This document shows positions 7,442 through 15,680 of a stretch of DNA of 29,452 bases, in pieces (the stretch's first letter is position 1; the number at the start of each line of letters is the position of its first letter). A program made the position numbers and the translations under genes. Under the pieces are notes generated by a model. That model was not told the origin of the DNA. It did no database searches and worked only from the letters and a program-made list of their open reading frames with translations. Origin of the DNA: JBAPRR01 sp049281195 (GTDB taxonomy: Bacteria > Actinomycetota > Acidimicrobiia > Acidimicrobiales > CAVXTF01); assembly GCA_049281195.1 (NCBI GenBank), contig JBAPRR010000327.1, positions 1 through 29,452 of the forward strand, in the 5' to 3' direction.

Positions 7442-7787
7442 CGAAGCGCGTGGTGACAACGATCGGAGCGGGAAGTTTCCTCCCGTTCGATGCCACCGGA
7501 TCGATGGATGCCGACTTGCCGTCTACGACGTTTGCGGTCCAGGAGCCTCCGTCGAAGAAGCGGAATTCGTGTCGGGCCGTCGGGTCCGCGTGATACCCCG
7601 CCAACGACATGTCGGGATATCCCCGGCGCGCTGCCCCTTCGTCCTCGGACAGCGGCGGGATCGCCACCAGCCGATGGTCCGGCTGGATCGCTCCCGGTCG
7701 TGACTTGACCGGGTGCTTGTCGCTTCCCTCTATGACGATGCGCCCCTTGCCGTCGTGCTTCTGCTTCCCACGTCTCAGTGCAGGCAT
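7428..7787 (-). CDS. DUF2510-like small protein
   Basis: A 119-residue protein of unknown function. The middle segment, AGYHADPTARHEFRFFDGGSWTANVVDG (about residues 64-91), matches the pattern of the short DUF2510 domain (G-Y/W-x-x-DP-x-x-RH-x-x-R-Y/F-x-DG-x-x-WT), which is frequent in actinobacteria. The N-terminus is basic (RRGKQKHDGKGR). No transmembrane segment or signal peptide is visible, although DUF2510 is usually found next to membrane segments. The ATG is preceded by a strong ribosome binding site (GAGGGGGGT), which supports it as a real gene. Its 3' end overlaps holA by 14 bases. Confidence 0.75.
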   Translation of the reverse strand: MPALRRGKQKHDGKGRIVIEGSDKHPVKSRPGAIQPDHRLVAIPPLSEDEGAARRGYPDMSLAGYHADPTARHEFRFFDGGSWTANVVDGKSASIDPVASNGRKLPAPIVVTTRFATDA

Positions 7788-7885
7788 GGCCGACCCCCCT
7801 CGTACCCGGACTTGCCCGATGATGTTGTGGAAAAGTTTAGCTCATGCAATGACCTAAGGGAACGCGGGTCTGTTACAGAGCTATT

Positions 7886-7906
7886 TCGGGCCGGGGTCAG
7901 GCCCGA
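7886..7906 (-). terminator. Hairpin at the end of rpsT
   Basis: Perfect inverted repeat TCGGGCC / GGCCCGA with a 7-nt loop that spans the rpsT stop codon. On the minus strand no T-run follows, so it may be an mRNA 3'-end stabiliser or a Rho-aided site rather than a classical terminator. Confidence 0.35.
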
Positions 7907-8169
7907 CCGGCCTCGATGGTGTTGATCCGCTTCATGAGCCGGGACTTGCGATTGGCGGCCTGGTTCTTGTGGATCGAACCACCCGCGGCGGCCTTGTCGA
8001 TCCTCTTCACGGCCTGGCGCAACGCCTCTACGGCGTCCTCCGTCCCGTGCTCGGCCTCGGTAAGGGCGCGCTTGGTCCTGGTCCTCATCTCGGAACGTAC
8101 CGACTTGTTGCGCAGGCGCCTCTTCTCGTTCTGGCGGTTGCGCTTTATCTGGCTTCGGATGTTTGCCAT
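7897..8169 (-). CDS. rpsT: 30S ribosomal protein S20
   Basis: A 90-residue, very basic protein that binds 16S rRNA early in 30S assembly. It has the typical S20 opening MANIRSQIKRNRQNEKRRLRNKSVRS, the central helix with AVEALRQAVKRIDKAAAGG, and the conserved IHKNQAANRKSRLMKRIN close to the C-terminus. Length and sequence are normal for the family. The ATG has a GAGGA ribosome binding site a few bases upstream. In many bacteria rpsT lies near holA or lepA, and here it is close to both. It is separated from the upstream glycosyltransferase gene by 90 bases, which could hold its own promoter; TGATAACG around 8240-8250 is only a weak candidate. Confidence 0.97.
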   Translation of the reverse strand: MANIRSQIKRNRQNEKRRLRNKSVRSEMRTRTKRALTEAEHGTEDAVEALRQAVKRIDKAAAGGSIHKNQAANRKSRLMKRINTIEAGRA

Positions 8170-8259
8170 GCGTCCTCAGGTAGTGCCGTGGGGGATTGGA
8201 GATTGCCCACCCCGGCGGTGCGGTCGGTGGACCGGTAGACGTTATCAGGCAGGGACCGA

Positions 8260-9582
8260 TCACCGGCCCTGGTGCCTGAGAACGGAACGCAGCGTACGCC
8301 CGAGGATCCTGGCGTCGAGAGAGAGGCTCTGGTGCCTCAGGTAGAAGAATTCGAACTGGAGCTTCTCCAGCGCGTCGGACACGCTCGCCCCGTAGTCGAA
8401 CTTCACCTGGGCCCATCCGGTCAATCCGGGATGCACCAGGTGCCTGACGTCGTAGAACGGGATCTTCTGGCGCAGCTCCTCCACGTACGCGGGTTGCTCG
8501 GGCCTCGGGCCCACGAACGACAGGTCCCCGCGCAGGATGTTGATCATCTGCGGGAGCTCGTCGAGATGGGTCCGGCGTAGCCAGCTGCCCACCGCGCTGA
8601 TGCGCGGATCGCCCTTCTCGGTCCACTGCGTGGCGGTGGCCGCAGCGGGCCGCATGGTGCGGAACTTGAAGATCGTGAACTCCGTACCGCCCTTTCCTAC
8701 GCGCCTCTGGCGGTAGAAGAGCTTCCCCCTGTTGCCGATGATGTCGAGCGCCACCACTAACGGGAGCGAACAGACCAGCGCGATGGTGCCGATCAAACCG
8801 AGGGCCACGTCGATGAAGCGCTTGATGCGCGCGTAGCGCTGCCCGTGGAGCTCCTGAATGTCGAACATCAAAGAGACCCGCTCCAGTTCGGGAAGCGGCA
8901 TCTTCCCGAACCATTCCTCATAGAACAGTGACAGCGTCCTTATCCGCGTGCCGGTCCCGTGAAGAGCGGCGGCCTGAGCGACGATCCATTCCGAGGTCTG
9001 GGCCTCGCGGTCCAACACGATGACGGTGGCCCTGCTCGAGACGGCAGCATCGACCAGAGATCCGATGGCGTTTCGGTCGGTCGAGATCTCGTCCGGTTCG
9101 AGAGCCGCCACCACTACTGCGGGACGCTCCGGCAGGCCCTCCAGGTCCGACTTGAGAATCTCGAGCTGGTCGCGCCTGGCGATCACCAACACGCGGTCAG
9201 AGACCTCTTCGTGTCTTCTTATGTGCTCGCTCGCCACACCGAGCATGGCGTAGGAGGGGACCAGTATCACCACCGCGCCGAAGATCACGAACCGGGGGAG
9301 TACCCCCGATCCCGCGACCAACTGGCAGATCGAAACGCCCAGGGCGGCTGCGGCCACGGCCAGTGAAGCGGTCAGCCACGCGCCCATGACCGTTCGCGGT
9401 AGGTCGGGGATCCCCACCACGTAAGCCGAAAGGGAGAGGATCAGCATGTAAACGAGGTCCCACGGCCCGCGTTCCCCGCTCAAAAAGTGGTAGTGGCCGA
9501 TCAGATGGGCGTGAAGCTCCCCGAGCCCCACCACCGCCGCCAGTGTGACGGTGAACACCAGCCATCGAACCGCTCTCTGCAT
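8260..9582 (-). CDS. Polyprenyl glycosylphosphotransferase (bacterial sugar transferase)
   Basis: A 440-residue integral membrane protein that should transfer a sugar-1-phosphate from a nucleotide sugar to undecaprenyl phosphate, starting a surface polysaccharide or glycan. The N-terminal third holds about four hydrophobic segments (roughly residues 5-22, 40-60, 68-90, 95-115). A Rossmann-like region follows. The last TM (about 262-285) introduces the catalytic PF02397 domain, with KRFIDVALG, GKLFYRQRRVGKGGTEFTIFKFRTM, the RRTHLDELPQMINILRGDLSFVGPRP core and the GLTGWAQV ending. All core motifs are intact. It lies 4 nt after the O-antigen-ligase-like gene, so the two form one transcription unit. 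The sugar specificity cannot be read from the sequence. Confidence 0.93.
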   Translation of the reverse strand: MQRAVRWLVFTVTLAAVVGLGELHAHLIGHYHFLSGERGPWDLVYMLILSLSAYVVGIPDLPRTVMGAWLTASLAVAAAALGVSICQLVAGSGVLPRFVIFGAVVILVPSYAMLGVASEHIRRHEEVSDRVLVIARRDQLEILKSDLEGLPERPAVVVAALEPDEISTDRNAIGSLVDAAVSSRATVIVLDREAQTSEWIVAQAAALHGTGTRIRTLSLFYEEWFGKMPLPELERVSLMFDIQELHGQRYARIKRFIDVALGLIGTIALVCSLPLVVALDIIGNRGKLFYRQRRVGKGGTEFTIFKFRTMRPAAATATQWTEKGDPRISAVGSWLRRTHLDELPQMINILRGDLSFVGPRPEQPAYVEELRQKIPFYDVRHLVHPGLTGWAQVKFDYGASVSDALEKLQFEFFYLRHQSLSLDARILGRTLRSVLRHQGR

Positions 9583-9586
9583 CGGC

Positions 9587-11536
9587 TCAGCCTTTTTTGC
9601 AGACTCGGTCGAGCAAGCTGAGCCCGATCTGGTGCAGCTGCAGGCTGCACTGCCCGGAATAGAAATTCTCGATCGCGCCCTGGCCCGGTTCTGCTTTCAA
9701 CGAAAGTCCGAAGTAGTGGTGGGCTTCGGCCTTCTCGCCGAGCGCGAGCGACGCCACGCCGGCGACGTTGAGGGCCGACGGGTACCACGGCAGGTAGTGC
9801 GTGGCGTCGATGGCCGCGTGCTGCGCGGCCGCGAACTCGCCGGCGCTCATCTCGTAGCTGGCCAGGCCGACGAGCAGTGACGGGTTGGTGGGGTCGCGCG
9901 AGACCGCCACCTTGGCCCAATAGATGGACTGCAACCGTTGAGGTTGGTGGTCTCCGAGGCCGAGGAAGAAATGGATCTTGCTCACGTTCTGTGCCGGTTC
10001 CGGCCACGCGGCAAGCAGTGTGTTCGCCACGTTGCCCGTCGCCAGTGCCGCGGTCTGGTCCGTTCCGAACTGGTCCTCGGAGCGCAGCATCAATCCGTCG
10101 CCGACGACAAGAAGTGCGCCCGCGACGATCCCGACCACCACCATCACGACCACCGACAGGCGGGCGAAAGACGGCAGTGGCGAAACGCGATGGTCCGGTT
10201 CTTCAACTGCGTGGCCCTCAACCGGCTGGCCCTCGACCGGTGGGGAAGCCACAGGGTGGCGAAGAAGGGGACCAGCGGCTCCGAGCATCGCCAGTGCGAC
10301 CGGAAAGACCGCCACGTTCAGCGGTTCGGCGAGCTCGACCGCGAGTAGCACCACGCAAGCCAGCACGAACGGTCCGCGCGCGTTGCAGAACGCCACTACG
10401 AGAAGACCGATCAACGCGGCCGCGCCGAGTATTCCGGTGGTGGTCAGGTACTCCACTACGAAGTTGTGCGCGTCGGTGAAGACCATGCCAGGCGCGGACT
10501 TGACGAACGAGAATGGGAACAGAGAAGAGGTGGCGGCCCTGAACTGGCCGGGACCCGATCCGATCATCCAATGGTGGGAGAACGAGCGCAACCCCTCGCG
10601 CCATGCTTCGAATCGCTGACCGAACGTTTCCGATGAGGTCGAGGTGGTGACGCGCTGGAACGCGCCTGACGACGTCGACCACGAATAGATGAGGTAACCG
10701 AGAACCAGGCTTGCGATCGACAGCACGGCGAAACCGGCCGCGCTTTTGATCTCCTTCATGTTCCTGGTTCTGCTCGGGCCCGCGACGCGCCACGCCACAT
10801 ATCCGATTACCGCAAAGACCAGTAGTTGCGGGAGCCTTTCGCCACAAACACCGTCTCCCACCATCAGGATCGCAACCGGCAGGTACCACTTGCGCGGGTT
10901 GGCGATGAATCGGGGGGCGCACAGAGCGAGTGCTCCGGTCAGAAGCGCGCCGAGCTCGAACGGGTTCGCCTGGAGCCCGTCGGGGAGCTGGCCGTTGTAG
11001 AGGGGCAGGCCGTAGTTGTCGAGCTTCCCGGTGAGTTGGATCACCGCTACGACCGCGTTTATGACCGCGGAAAAGATGATCAGAACCTGAAGGAGTTCGC
11101 GTGCCCTGGGACCGAGACGTGTCGCCAGCGCGTAGCAACCGGCCGCACCGCACATGAACACCCAACCGGTTCCCTGCTGGTAAAGGCCCACCAGCGCGAT
11201 GCCCGGCGTGCTCGACAACAGCGCGGAGACCAGGCCCACAACGACGAACGCCATCGCAAAGCGCGCCGCGAGCCGGGTGGAGGCGGGGACCGTCTGGTGG
11301 CGTGCGAATCCGAGGACGAACAGCACCGGCAGTCCGGCTGCGGCGAGGATGGCCAGAACCGCTTCTTTCGGCACCCACACCGAGCTCGACCAGCCGGGGA
11401 TATACGCCAGGGTGAGAAGGGTGATGCCGATGGCGATCGCGAATTGCGACGGCGGGAAACCGGGCTTGTCCGGAGTTGAGACAGTCTGCACCTGGACGTC
11501 CGTTTCGGACGGTGGCCTGACCTCAGTGATCGTCAT
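9587..11536 (-). CDS. O-antigen ligase/polymerase family membrane protein with TPR-like tail
   Basis: A 649-residue polytopic membrane protein with about 11-12 hydrophobic segments. It carries the Wzy_C/WaaL-type loop, with FSHHWMIGSGPGQF and TDAHNFVVEYLTTTGILGAAALIG (His, Asn and Glu of this loop are typical). It probably polymerises or ligates lipid-linked glycans outside the membrane. From about residue 500 the protein is soluble, with TPR-like helices, for example SLLVGLASYEMSAGEFAAAQHAAIDATHYLPWYPSALNVAGVASLALGEKAEAHHYFGLSL shown here only as a region, residues about 545-610. It begins at an ATG with a GGCGGA ribosome binding site and runs divergently from lepA, 51 bases away. It is the first gene of a pair with the glycosylphosphotransferase. 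Confidence 0.85.
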   Translation of the reverse strand: MTITEVRPPSETDVQVQTVSTPDKPGFPPSQFAIAIGITLLTLAYIPGWSSSVWVPKEAVLAILAAAGLPVLFVLGFARHQTVPASTRLAARFAMAFVVVGLVSALLSSTPGIALVGLYQQGTGWVFMCGAAGCYALATRLGPRARELLQVLIIFSAVINAVVAVIQLTGKLDNYGLPLYNGQLPDGLQANPFELGALLTGALALCAPRFIANPRKWYLPVAILMVGDGVCGERLPQLLVFAVIGYVAWRVAGPSRTRNMKEIKSAAGFAVLSIASLVLGYLIYSWSTSSGAFQRVTTSTSSETFGQRFEAWREGLRSFSHHWMIGSGPGQFRAATSSLFPFSFVKSAPGMVFTDAHNFVVEYLTTTGILGAAALIGLLVVAFCNARGPFVLACVVLLAVELAEPLNVAVFPVALAMLGAAGPLLRHPVASPPVEGQPVEGHAVEEPDHRVSPLPSFARLSVVVMVVVGIVAGALLVVGDGLMLRSEDQFGTDQTAALATGNVANTLLAAWPEPAQNVSKIHFFLGLGDHQPQRLQSIYWAKVAVSRDPTNPSLLVGLASYEMSAGEFAAAQHAAIDATHYLPWYPSALNVAGVASLALGEKAEAHHYFGLSLKAEPGQGAIENFYSGQCSLQLHQIGLSLLDRVCKKG

Positions 11537-11572
11537 AGGGATCCGCCGTGCCTACGTACGCCCAACCCCAGA

Positions 11573-11578
11573 TACGCT
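11573..11578 (+). promoter_or_regulatory. -10 box (TACGCT) for lepA
   Basis: TACGCT fits TANNNT and ends 9 nt before the GTG. It lies in the 51-bp divergent gap. No Shine-Dalgarno is seen before the GTG, so a leaderless or very short-leader mRNA is likely. Confidence 0.38.
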
Positions 11579-11587
11579 CATCGTCCC

Positions 11588-13375
11588 GTGCCAGACGTCG
11601 ACAGGATCAGAAACTTCTCAATTATCAGCCACGTCGACCATGGCAAGTCGACGTTGTCTGATCGCATCCTGGAATTGACGGGGGCTGTAGATGCGCGTTC
11701 CATGCGTGATCAATATCTCGACTCCATGGACCTCGAACGAGAGCGCGGAATCACAATAAAGGCACAAAATGTCCGGGTGGGGTGGAAGAACCACCTGCTC
11801 CACCTGATCGACACCCCTGGTCACGTCGATTTCACCTACGAGGTGTCACGCTCTCTGGCCGCCTGTGAGGGTGCCGTCTTACTGGTCGACGCGTCCCAAG
11901 GAATCCAGGCCCAGACGCTCGCCACCAGCTATCAGGCCCTGGAGCACGACATCGAGGTCGTCGCAGCCCTGAACAAGATCGACCTGCCTGCCGCCGAGCC
12001 CGAGCTGTACGCGGAGGAGATCGAGCGGGTGCTCGGGATCGACGCGTCGACAATCCTGCGGATCTCGGCCAAGACCGGTGAGGGAGTGGCGGAGCTCCTC
12101 GATGCGGTGGTGGCGAGGGTGCCCGCGCCCAAAGGTGACCGTAGTGCGCCTCTTCGCGCTCTCATATTCGACTCCTCCTACGACCAGTACCGCGGCGTGA
12201 TCAGCTCCATCCGCGTTGTCGACGGCGTCATGCGCTCCAAGGACCGTCTGCAATTCATGCAGGCGCGCGCGGTGAGCGAGATCGAGGAGATCGGGATCAG
12301 GACGCCTGAACCCCTTCCCGTCGACGAGCTCGGGCCGGGAGAGGTCGGGTACCTCATCGCCGGGATCAAGGACTTGAGCCGCGCCCGTTCCGGCGAGACG
12401 GTCACAGATCCCTCGCGTCCCGCGGCCGCTCCGCTCGAGGGCTATCGAGATCCGCTTCCGATGGTCTTCTGCGGCATCTACCCCATCGACGGTGACGAGC
12501 TTCCCGAGCTTCGCGACGCACTCGACAAGCTCCGCCTCAACGATGCCAGCTTCACTTTCGAGCCCGAGTCCTCCCAGGCCCTCGGGTTCGGTTTCCGATG
12601 CGGATTCCTCGGCCTTCTGCACATGGAGATAATCCGCGAGCGCCTGGAGCGCGAGTACAACCTTTCGCTGATCGCGACCTCTCCTTCTGTGGCCTATGTG
12701 GCGCACCTCACCGACGGCCAGACCCTCAAGTTCGACAACCCCAGTCAGATGCCGGACCCGTCGCGGATCGATCACATAGACGAGCCGTTGCTCCGCGTGA
12801 CCCTCATACTCCCGGCCGAGCACGTGGGGACCGTGATGGACCTCTGCCAGTCGAAAAGGGGAGATCTGGAGAGGATGGAGTACCTGTCGCCCGAGCGCCT
12901 CGAGCTCGTCTACAAGATGCCGCTCGCAGAAGTGGTTATCGGTTTCTTCGACCAGTTGAAGAGCAGGACCAAGGGCTACGCCAGCTTGGACTACGAGCCG
13001 GCAGGGTCGACCACCTCCAACCTGGTGAAGGTGGATGTGCTCGTCAACCACGTGCCGGTCGACGCCTTCTCCACCATCGTCCACCGGTCCGAGGCCGAGG
13101 ACTACGGAAGGCGCATGGCCCAAAAGCTCCGTGAGCTGATCCCGCGTCAGATGTTCGATGTGCCGATTCAGGCCGCCGTGGGCGGCAGGGTCGTGGCGCG
13201 CGAGACGGTTAAGGCCAAGCGCAAGGACGTGCTGGCCAAGTGCTATGGCGGTGACATCACCCGCAAGCGCAAGCTGCTCGAAAAGCAGAAAGAAGGAAAG
13301 AAGAAGATGAAGTCCATCGGGCGGGTCGAGGTCCCGCAAGAGGCTTTCATCTCTGCGCTGAAGCTGGAGGAGTAG
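11588..13375 (+). CDS. lepA: Translation elongation factor 4 (LepA/EF4)
   Basis: A 595-residue ribosome-bound GTPase that acts on stalled or back-translocating ribosomes and in 30S biogenesis. Motifs in order are the G1 loop SHVDHGKST (about residue 14), RGITIKAQ (G2), DTPGHVDF (G3) and NKIDLP (G4). Domain II follows, then domains III and V, and the LepA-specific C-terminal domain ends in KAKRKDVLAKCYGGDITRKRKLLEKQKEGKKKMK (positions about 13211-13310). Length is normal (about 600). The GTG start is supported by the conserved V/DRIRNFSIISH opening. It precedes the hrcA-dnaJ heat-shock unit, a common order in actinobacteria, but the CIRCE element between them implies separate control of hrcA. 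Confidence 0.98.
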   Translation: MPDVDRIRNFSIISHVDHGKSTLSDRILELTGAVDARSMRDQYLDSMDLERERGITIKAQNVRVGWKNHLLHLIDTPGHVDFTYEVSRSLAACEGAVLLVDASQGIQAQTLATSYQALEHDIEVVAALNKIDLPAAEPELYAEEIERVLGIDASTILRISAKTGEGVAELLDAVVARVPAPKGDRSAPLRALIFDSSYDQYRGVISSIRVVDGVMRSKDRLQFMQARAVSEIEEIGIRTPEPLPVDELGPGEVGYLIAGIKDLSRARSGETVTDPSRPAAAPLEGYRDPLPMVFCGIYPIDGDELPELRDALDKLRLNDASFTFEPESSQALGFGFRCGFLGLLHMEIIRERLEREYNLSLIATSPSVAYVAHLTDGQTLKFDNPSQMPDPSRIDHIDEPLLRVTLILPAEHVGTVMDLCQSKRGDLERMEYLSPERLELVYKMPLAEVVIGFFDQLKSRTKGYASLDYEPAGSTTSNLVKVDVLVNHVPVDAFSTIVHRSEAEDYGRRMAQKLRELIPRQMFDVPIQAAVGGRVVARETVKAKRKDVLAKCYGGDITRKRKLLEKQKEGKKKMKSIGRVEVPQEAFISALKLEE

Positions 13376-13394
13376 GCGTGGAGGCCCCCGATTC

Positions 13395-13421
13395 CTGGCA
13401 CTCGGTAGAATCGAGTGCCAA
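13395..13421 (+). promoter_or_regulatory. CIRCE operator with embedded -10 box upstream of hrcA
   Basis: CTGGCACTC-N9-GAGTGCCAA is an inverted repeat with the exact CIRCE geometry (consensus TTAGCACTC-N9-GAGTGCTAA); 8 of 9 arm positions pair. The spacer holds TAGAAT at 13406-13411, a good -10 box. HrcA bound here would block RNA polymerase, so the hrcA-dnaJ unit should be autoregulated and heat inducible. Confidence 0.9.
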
Positions 13422-13438
13422 CCGCACTCCAGGTGCGG
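13422..13438 (+). promoter_or_regulatory. Leader hairpin before the hrcA ribosome binding site
   Basis: CCGCAC-tccag-GTGCGG forms a perfect 6-bp stem right after CIRCE. Its 3' end touches the GGGAGGA ribosome binding site at 13437-13443, so it could affect initiation of hrcA. Confidence 0.4.
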
Positions 13439-13454
13439 GAGGAACCGGGACGAC

Positions 13455-14564
13455 ATGGCAAACGACGCAGACCAACCAGGTGACGAGCAGAAGCGGCCCA
13501 CCAAGCGCCGCCAAGCCGTCTCGCGCCTGCGGGTCACAGAAGAGCTCGATCCCCGCAAGTCCGCGATCCTGAACGCCGTTGTCACCGAGCACGTCGAGAC
13601 CGCCCAGCCCGTCGGCTCCTCTCACGTGTCGGTGGGAGTAGGGGTCTCGTCGGCCACCGTCCGAAGCGAGATGTCGGCTCTCGAGCGTGACGGCTTCCTC
13701 CTTCAGCCCCACACATCGGCCGGACGCATCCCCACCGACCTCGGCTACAGGTACTTCGTCGACCATCTGTCGGCGACCGGAGTGCTCGCCCCGACCCACA
13801 ACCGCGAGGTGCGGGCCTTCTACGCGCACATGCACGGCGAGGTCGAGGAGCTGTTGGAACACACCAGCCGCCTGCTCGTGGGTTTGACCGATCACGTGTC
13901 TGTGGTGTTCGGCCCGAGTCACGCGTCGGCCGCCGTCCGCTCGATACAACTCGTCGGGATAAGCCCGATGGTTGCGGTTCTGGTAGCGGTGCTCGCAGAC
14001 GGTGCAGTGGAGAAGCGCACCCTCGAGTTCGGAGACGAGTTGAGCGAGGATCAACTGTCTTTGGCCAGCGCGCATCTCAGCACTCACCTGATCGGTTCTG
14101 CGCTCGGGCCGTCGGTTGCGATTCCCGGAACCGGGGACCAGTCGGTCGACGAGGTGGTCGAAGATGCGCTTACCGCGCTGGCGGATCTGGCCGGGGGTAA
14201 CGAGCCCGATCATGTCTTCGTGGGCGGCTCGTCGTCCATGGCATCCGCGTTCGACGCTGTGGAGACGGTCAGGTCGGTGCTCTCGATCCTCGAGCAGCAA
14301 TTGGTGGTCGTGCAATTGATAGAGGACGTATTGGATCGCGGGCTATCTGTCGCCATCGGCACCGAGCACGGGTGTGAGCCTCTTGCGTCGTGTGCGCTCG
14401 TGGTAGCTCCTGTAGAGGTGAACGGCGAGGAGCTGGGCACGATAGGAGTCCTCGGCCCGACCAGGATGAACTACCCGCGGGCGATCGCGGCGGTGAGACT
14501 GGTGGGAGAGGAGCTAGCGGACCGCTTGGGACGCAGAAGGACAGACGATCTCGGTGACGACTGA
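13455..14564 (+). CDS. hrcA: Heat-inducible transcription repressor HrcA
   Basis: A 369-residue repressor that binds CIRCE and controls class I heat-shock genes. The winged-helix domain is at about residues 25-105: RKSAILNAVVTEHVETAQPVGSSHVS, then SSATVRSEMSALERDGFLLQPHTSAGRIPTDLGYRYFVD, the family hallmark. GAF-like and dimerisation regions follow, ending in the conserved GTIGVLGPTRMNYPRAIAAVRLV. The first 25 residues are charged and variable. The ATG has a GGGAGGA ribosome binding site 11 nt upstream, a slightly long spacing, just after the leader hairpin. It overlaps dnaJ by 11 bases. The CIRCE element in front indicates autoregulation. Confidence 0.97.
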   Translation: MANDADQPGDEQKRPTKRRQAVSRLRVTEELDPRKSAILNAVVTEHVETAQPVGSSHVSVGVGVSSATVRSEMSALERDGFLLQPHTSAGRIPTDLGYRYFVDHLSATGVLAPTHNREVRAFYAHMHGEVEELLEHTSRLLVGLTDHVSVVFGPSHASAAVRSIQLVGISPMVAVLVAVLADGAVEKRTLEFGDELSEDQLSLASAHLSTHLIGSALGPSVAIPGTGDQSVDEVVEDALTALADLAGGNEPDHVFVGGSSSMASAFDAVETVRSVLSILEQQLVVVQLIEDVLDRGLSVAIGTEHGCEPLASCALVVAPVEVNGEELGTIGVLGPTRMNYPRAIAAVRLVGEELADRLGRRRTDDLGDD

Positions 14565-15669
14565 TTATTACGAGCTCCTCGGCGTGGAACGCAGCTGCAC
14601 CGAGGACGAGCTCAAGCGGGCGTACCGCCAGCGCGCCCGCGAGCTTCACCCCGACTCGACGGGGGGCGATCCCGAAGCGGAGCGCATGTTCAAAGAGACG
14701 ACCATCGCCTACGAGGTGCTGCGCGACCCGGAGAAGAGGCGCCGTTACGACATGTTCGGCCCCGACGGTGCCGAGGCCGGCGCGGCCAACAACATGGGCG
14801 ACGTATTCGGAACCGATCTCGGAGACCTGCTCGGTGCGTTCTTCGGTCAGGGACAGCGCCAGCGCCGGGCGCGCTCGGGCCCGATGCGGGGCCCCGATTC
14901 CGAGACGGTCCTGACGCTCGAGTTCCGCGAGGCCGTATTCGGCACCTCCAAGGAGATGACCATCGACACTTCGGTGTCCTGTGCCGAGTGCGACGGTAGT
15001 GGGGCCCGGCCCGGGACCACTGCGACCCGTTGCGACGACTGTGAAGGCACAGGCGAGGTGCGCCGGGTGCGCCAGTCGATCCTCGGGCAGGTGGTCACCG
15101 CCTTCCCGTGCAACCGGTGCGGCGGCGTGGGCGAAGTGATCAGTAGCCCCTGCGGCGTATGCCACGGCGATGGCCGAACCATGGAGTCGAGGACGTTCAC
15201 AGTCGACATCCCCGCCGGCGTCGACAACGGCTCGATCCTGCGCCTGGGCGGGCGGGGATCGGCCGGATTCAGAGGCGGTCCTCCGGGCGACCTCTTCGTT
15301 CACCTTTCGGTCTCAGTGGACTCGAACTTCGAGCGTCAGGGCGACGACGTGGTGGTCACCGTGCCCATCGCCTTCTCCCAGGCCGTGCTGGGCGCGTCTT
15401 TGACGGTTCAGTCGCTCGACGGCGAGGAGCAGATCGAAGTGACGCCGGGGACGGTGACCGGGAACCTCCTGCGGATGCGAGGCAAGGGGATCCCCCACGT
15501 CCGGGGACGTGGCCGCGGTGAGCTGCGCTACCAGTTCGTGGTGGTCACCCCGACAGATCTGACCAAGGAGCAGGAAGAGCTGCTGCGGCGATTCGCGGCA
15601 GAACGCGGTGAGCAGGTGGCAGCTCCTGGATCGGGGTTCTTCTCCAAGATCCGCTCGGCATTCGGCTGA
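14554..15669 (+). CDS. dnaJ: Chaperone DnaJ (DnaJ2 type)
   Basis: A 371-residue type I Hsp40 that delivers substrates to DnaK and stimulates its ATPase. The J domain is at residues 3-70 with HPD at 32-34. A short Gly-containing linker (72-115) is poor in Phe compared with E. coli DnaJ. Four zinc-binding CxxCxGxG repeats follow (CAECDGSG, CDDCEGTG, CNRCGGVG, CGVCHGDG), then the substrate-binding C-terminal domains with IPAGVDNGSILRLGGRG. All cysteines are intact. The GTG start overlaps hrcA by 11 bases, so the genes are coupled. dnaK and grpE are not nearby, as is usual for the hrcA-linked dnaJ2 of actinobacteria, which often have a second dnaJ with dnaK. Confidence 0.97.
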   Translation: MTTDYYELLGVERSCTEDELKRAYRQRARELHPDSTGGDPEAERMFKETTIAYEVLRDPEKRRRYDMFGPDGAEAGAANNMGDVFGTDLGDLLGAFFGQGQRQRRARSGPMRGPDSETVLTLEFREAVFGTSKEMTIDTSVSCAECDGSGARPGTTATRCDDCEGTGEVRRVRQSILGQVVTAFPCNRCGGVGEVISSPCGVCHGDGRTMESRTFTVDIPAGVDNGSILRLGGRGSAGFRGGPPGDLFVHLSVSVDSNFERQGDDVVVTVPIAFSQAVLGASLTVQSLDGEEQIEVTPGTVTGNLLRMRGKGIPHVRGRGRGELRYQFVVVTPTDLTKEQEELLRRFAAERGEQVAAPGSGFFSKIRSAFG

Positions 15670-15680
15670 TCGACCCCGCT

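Noticed and set aside
11879..13585. Long open frame (568 codons) antisense to lepA and hrcA
   Set aside because: It follows the codon periodicity of lepA on the other strand, has low-complexity His/Val/Leu-rich sequence and no recognisable domain. High-GC antisense artefact.
13347..15303. Long minus-strand frames opposite hrcA and dnaJ
   Set aside because: Mirror the coding periodicity of the real genes, with no family resemblance and no ribosome binding site.
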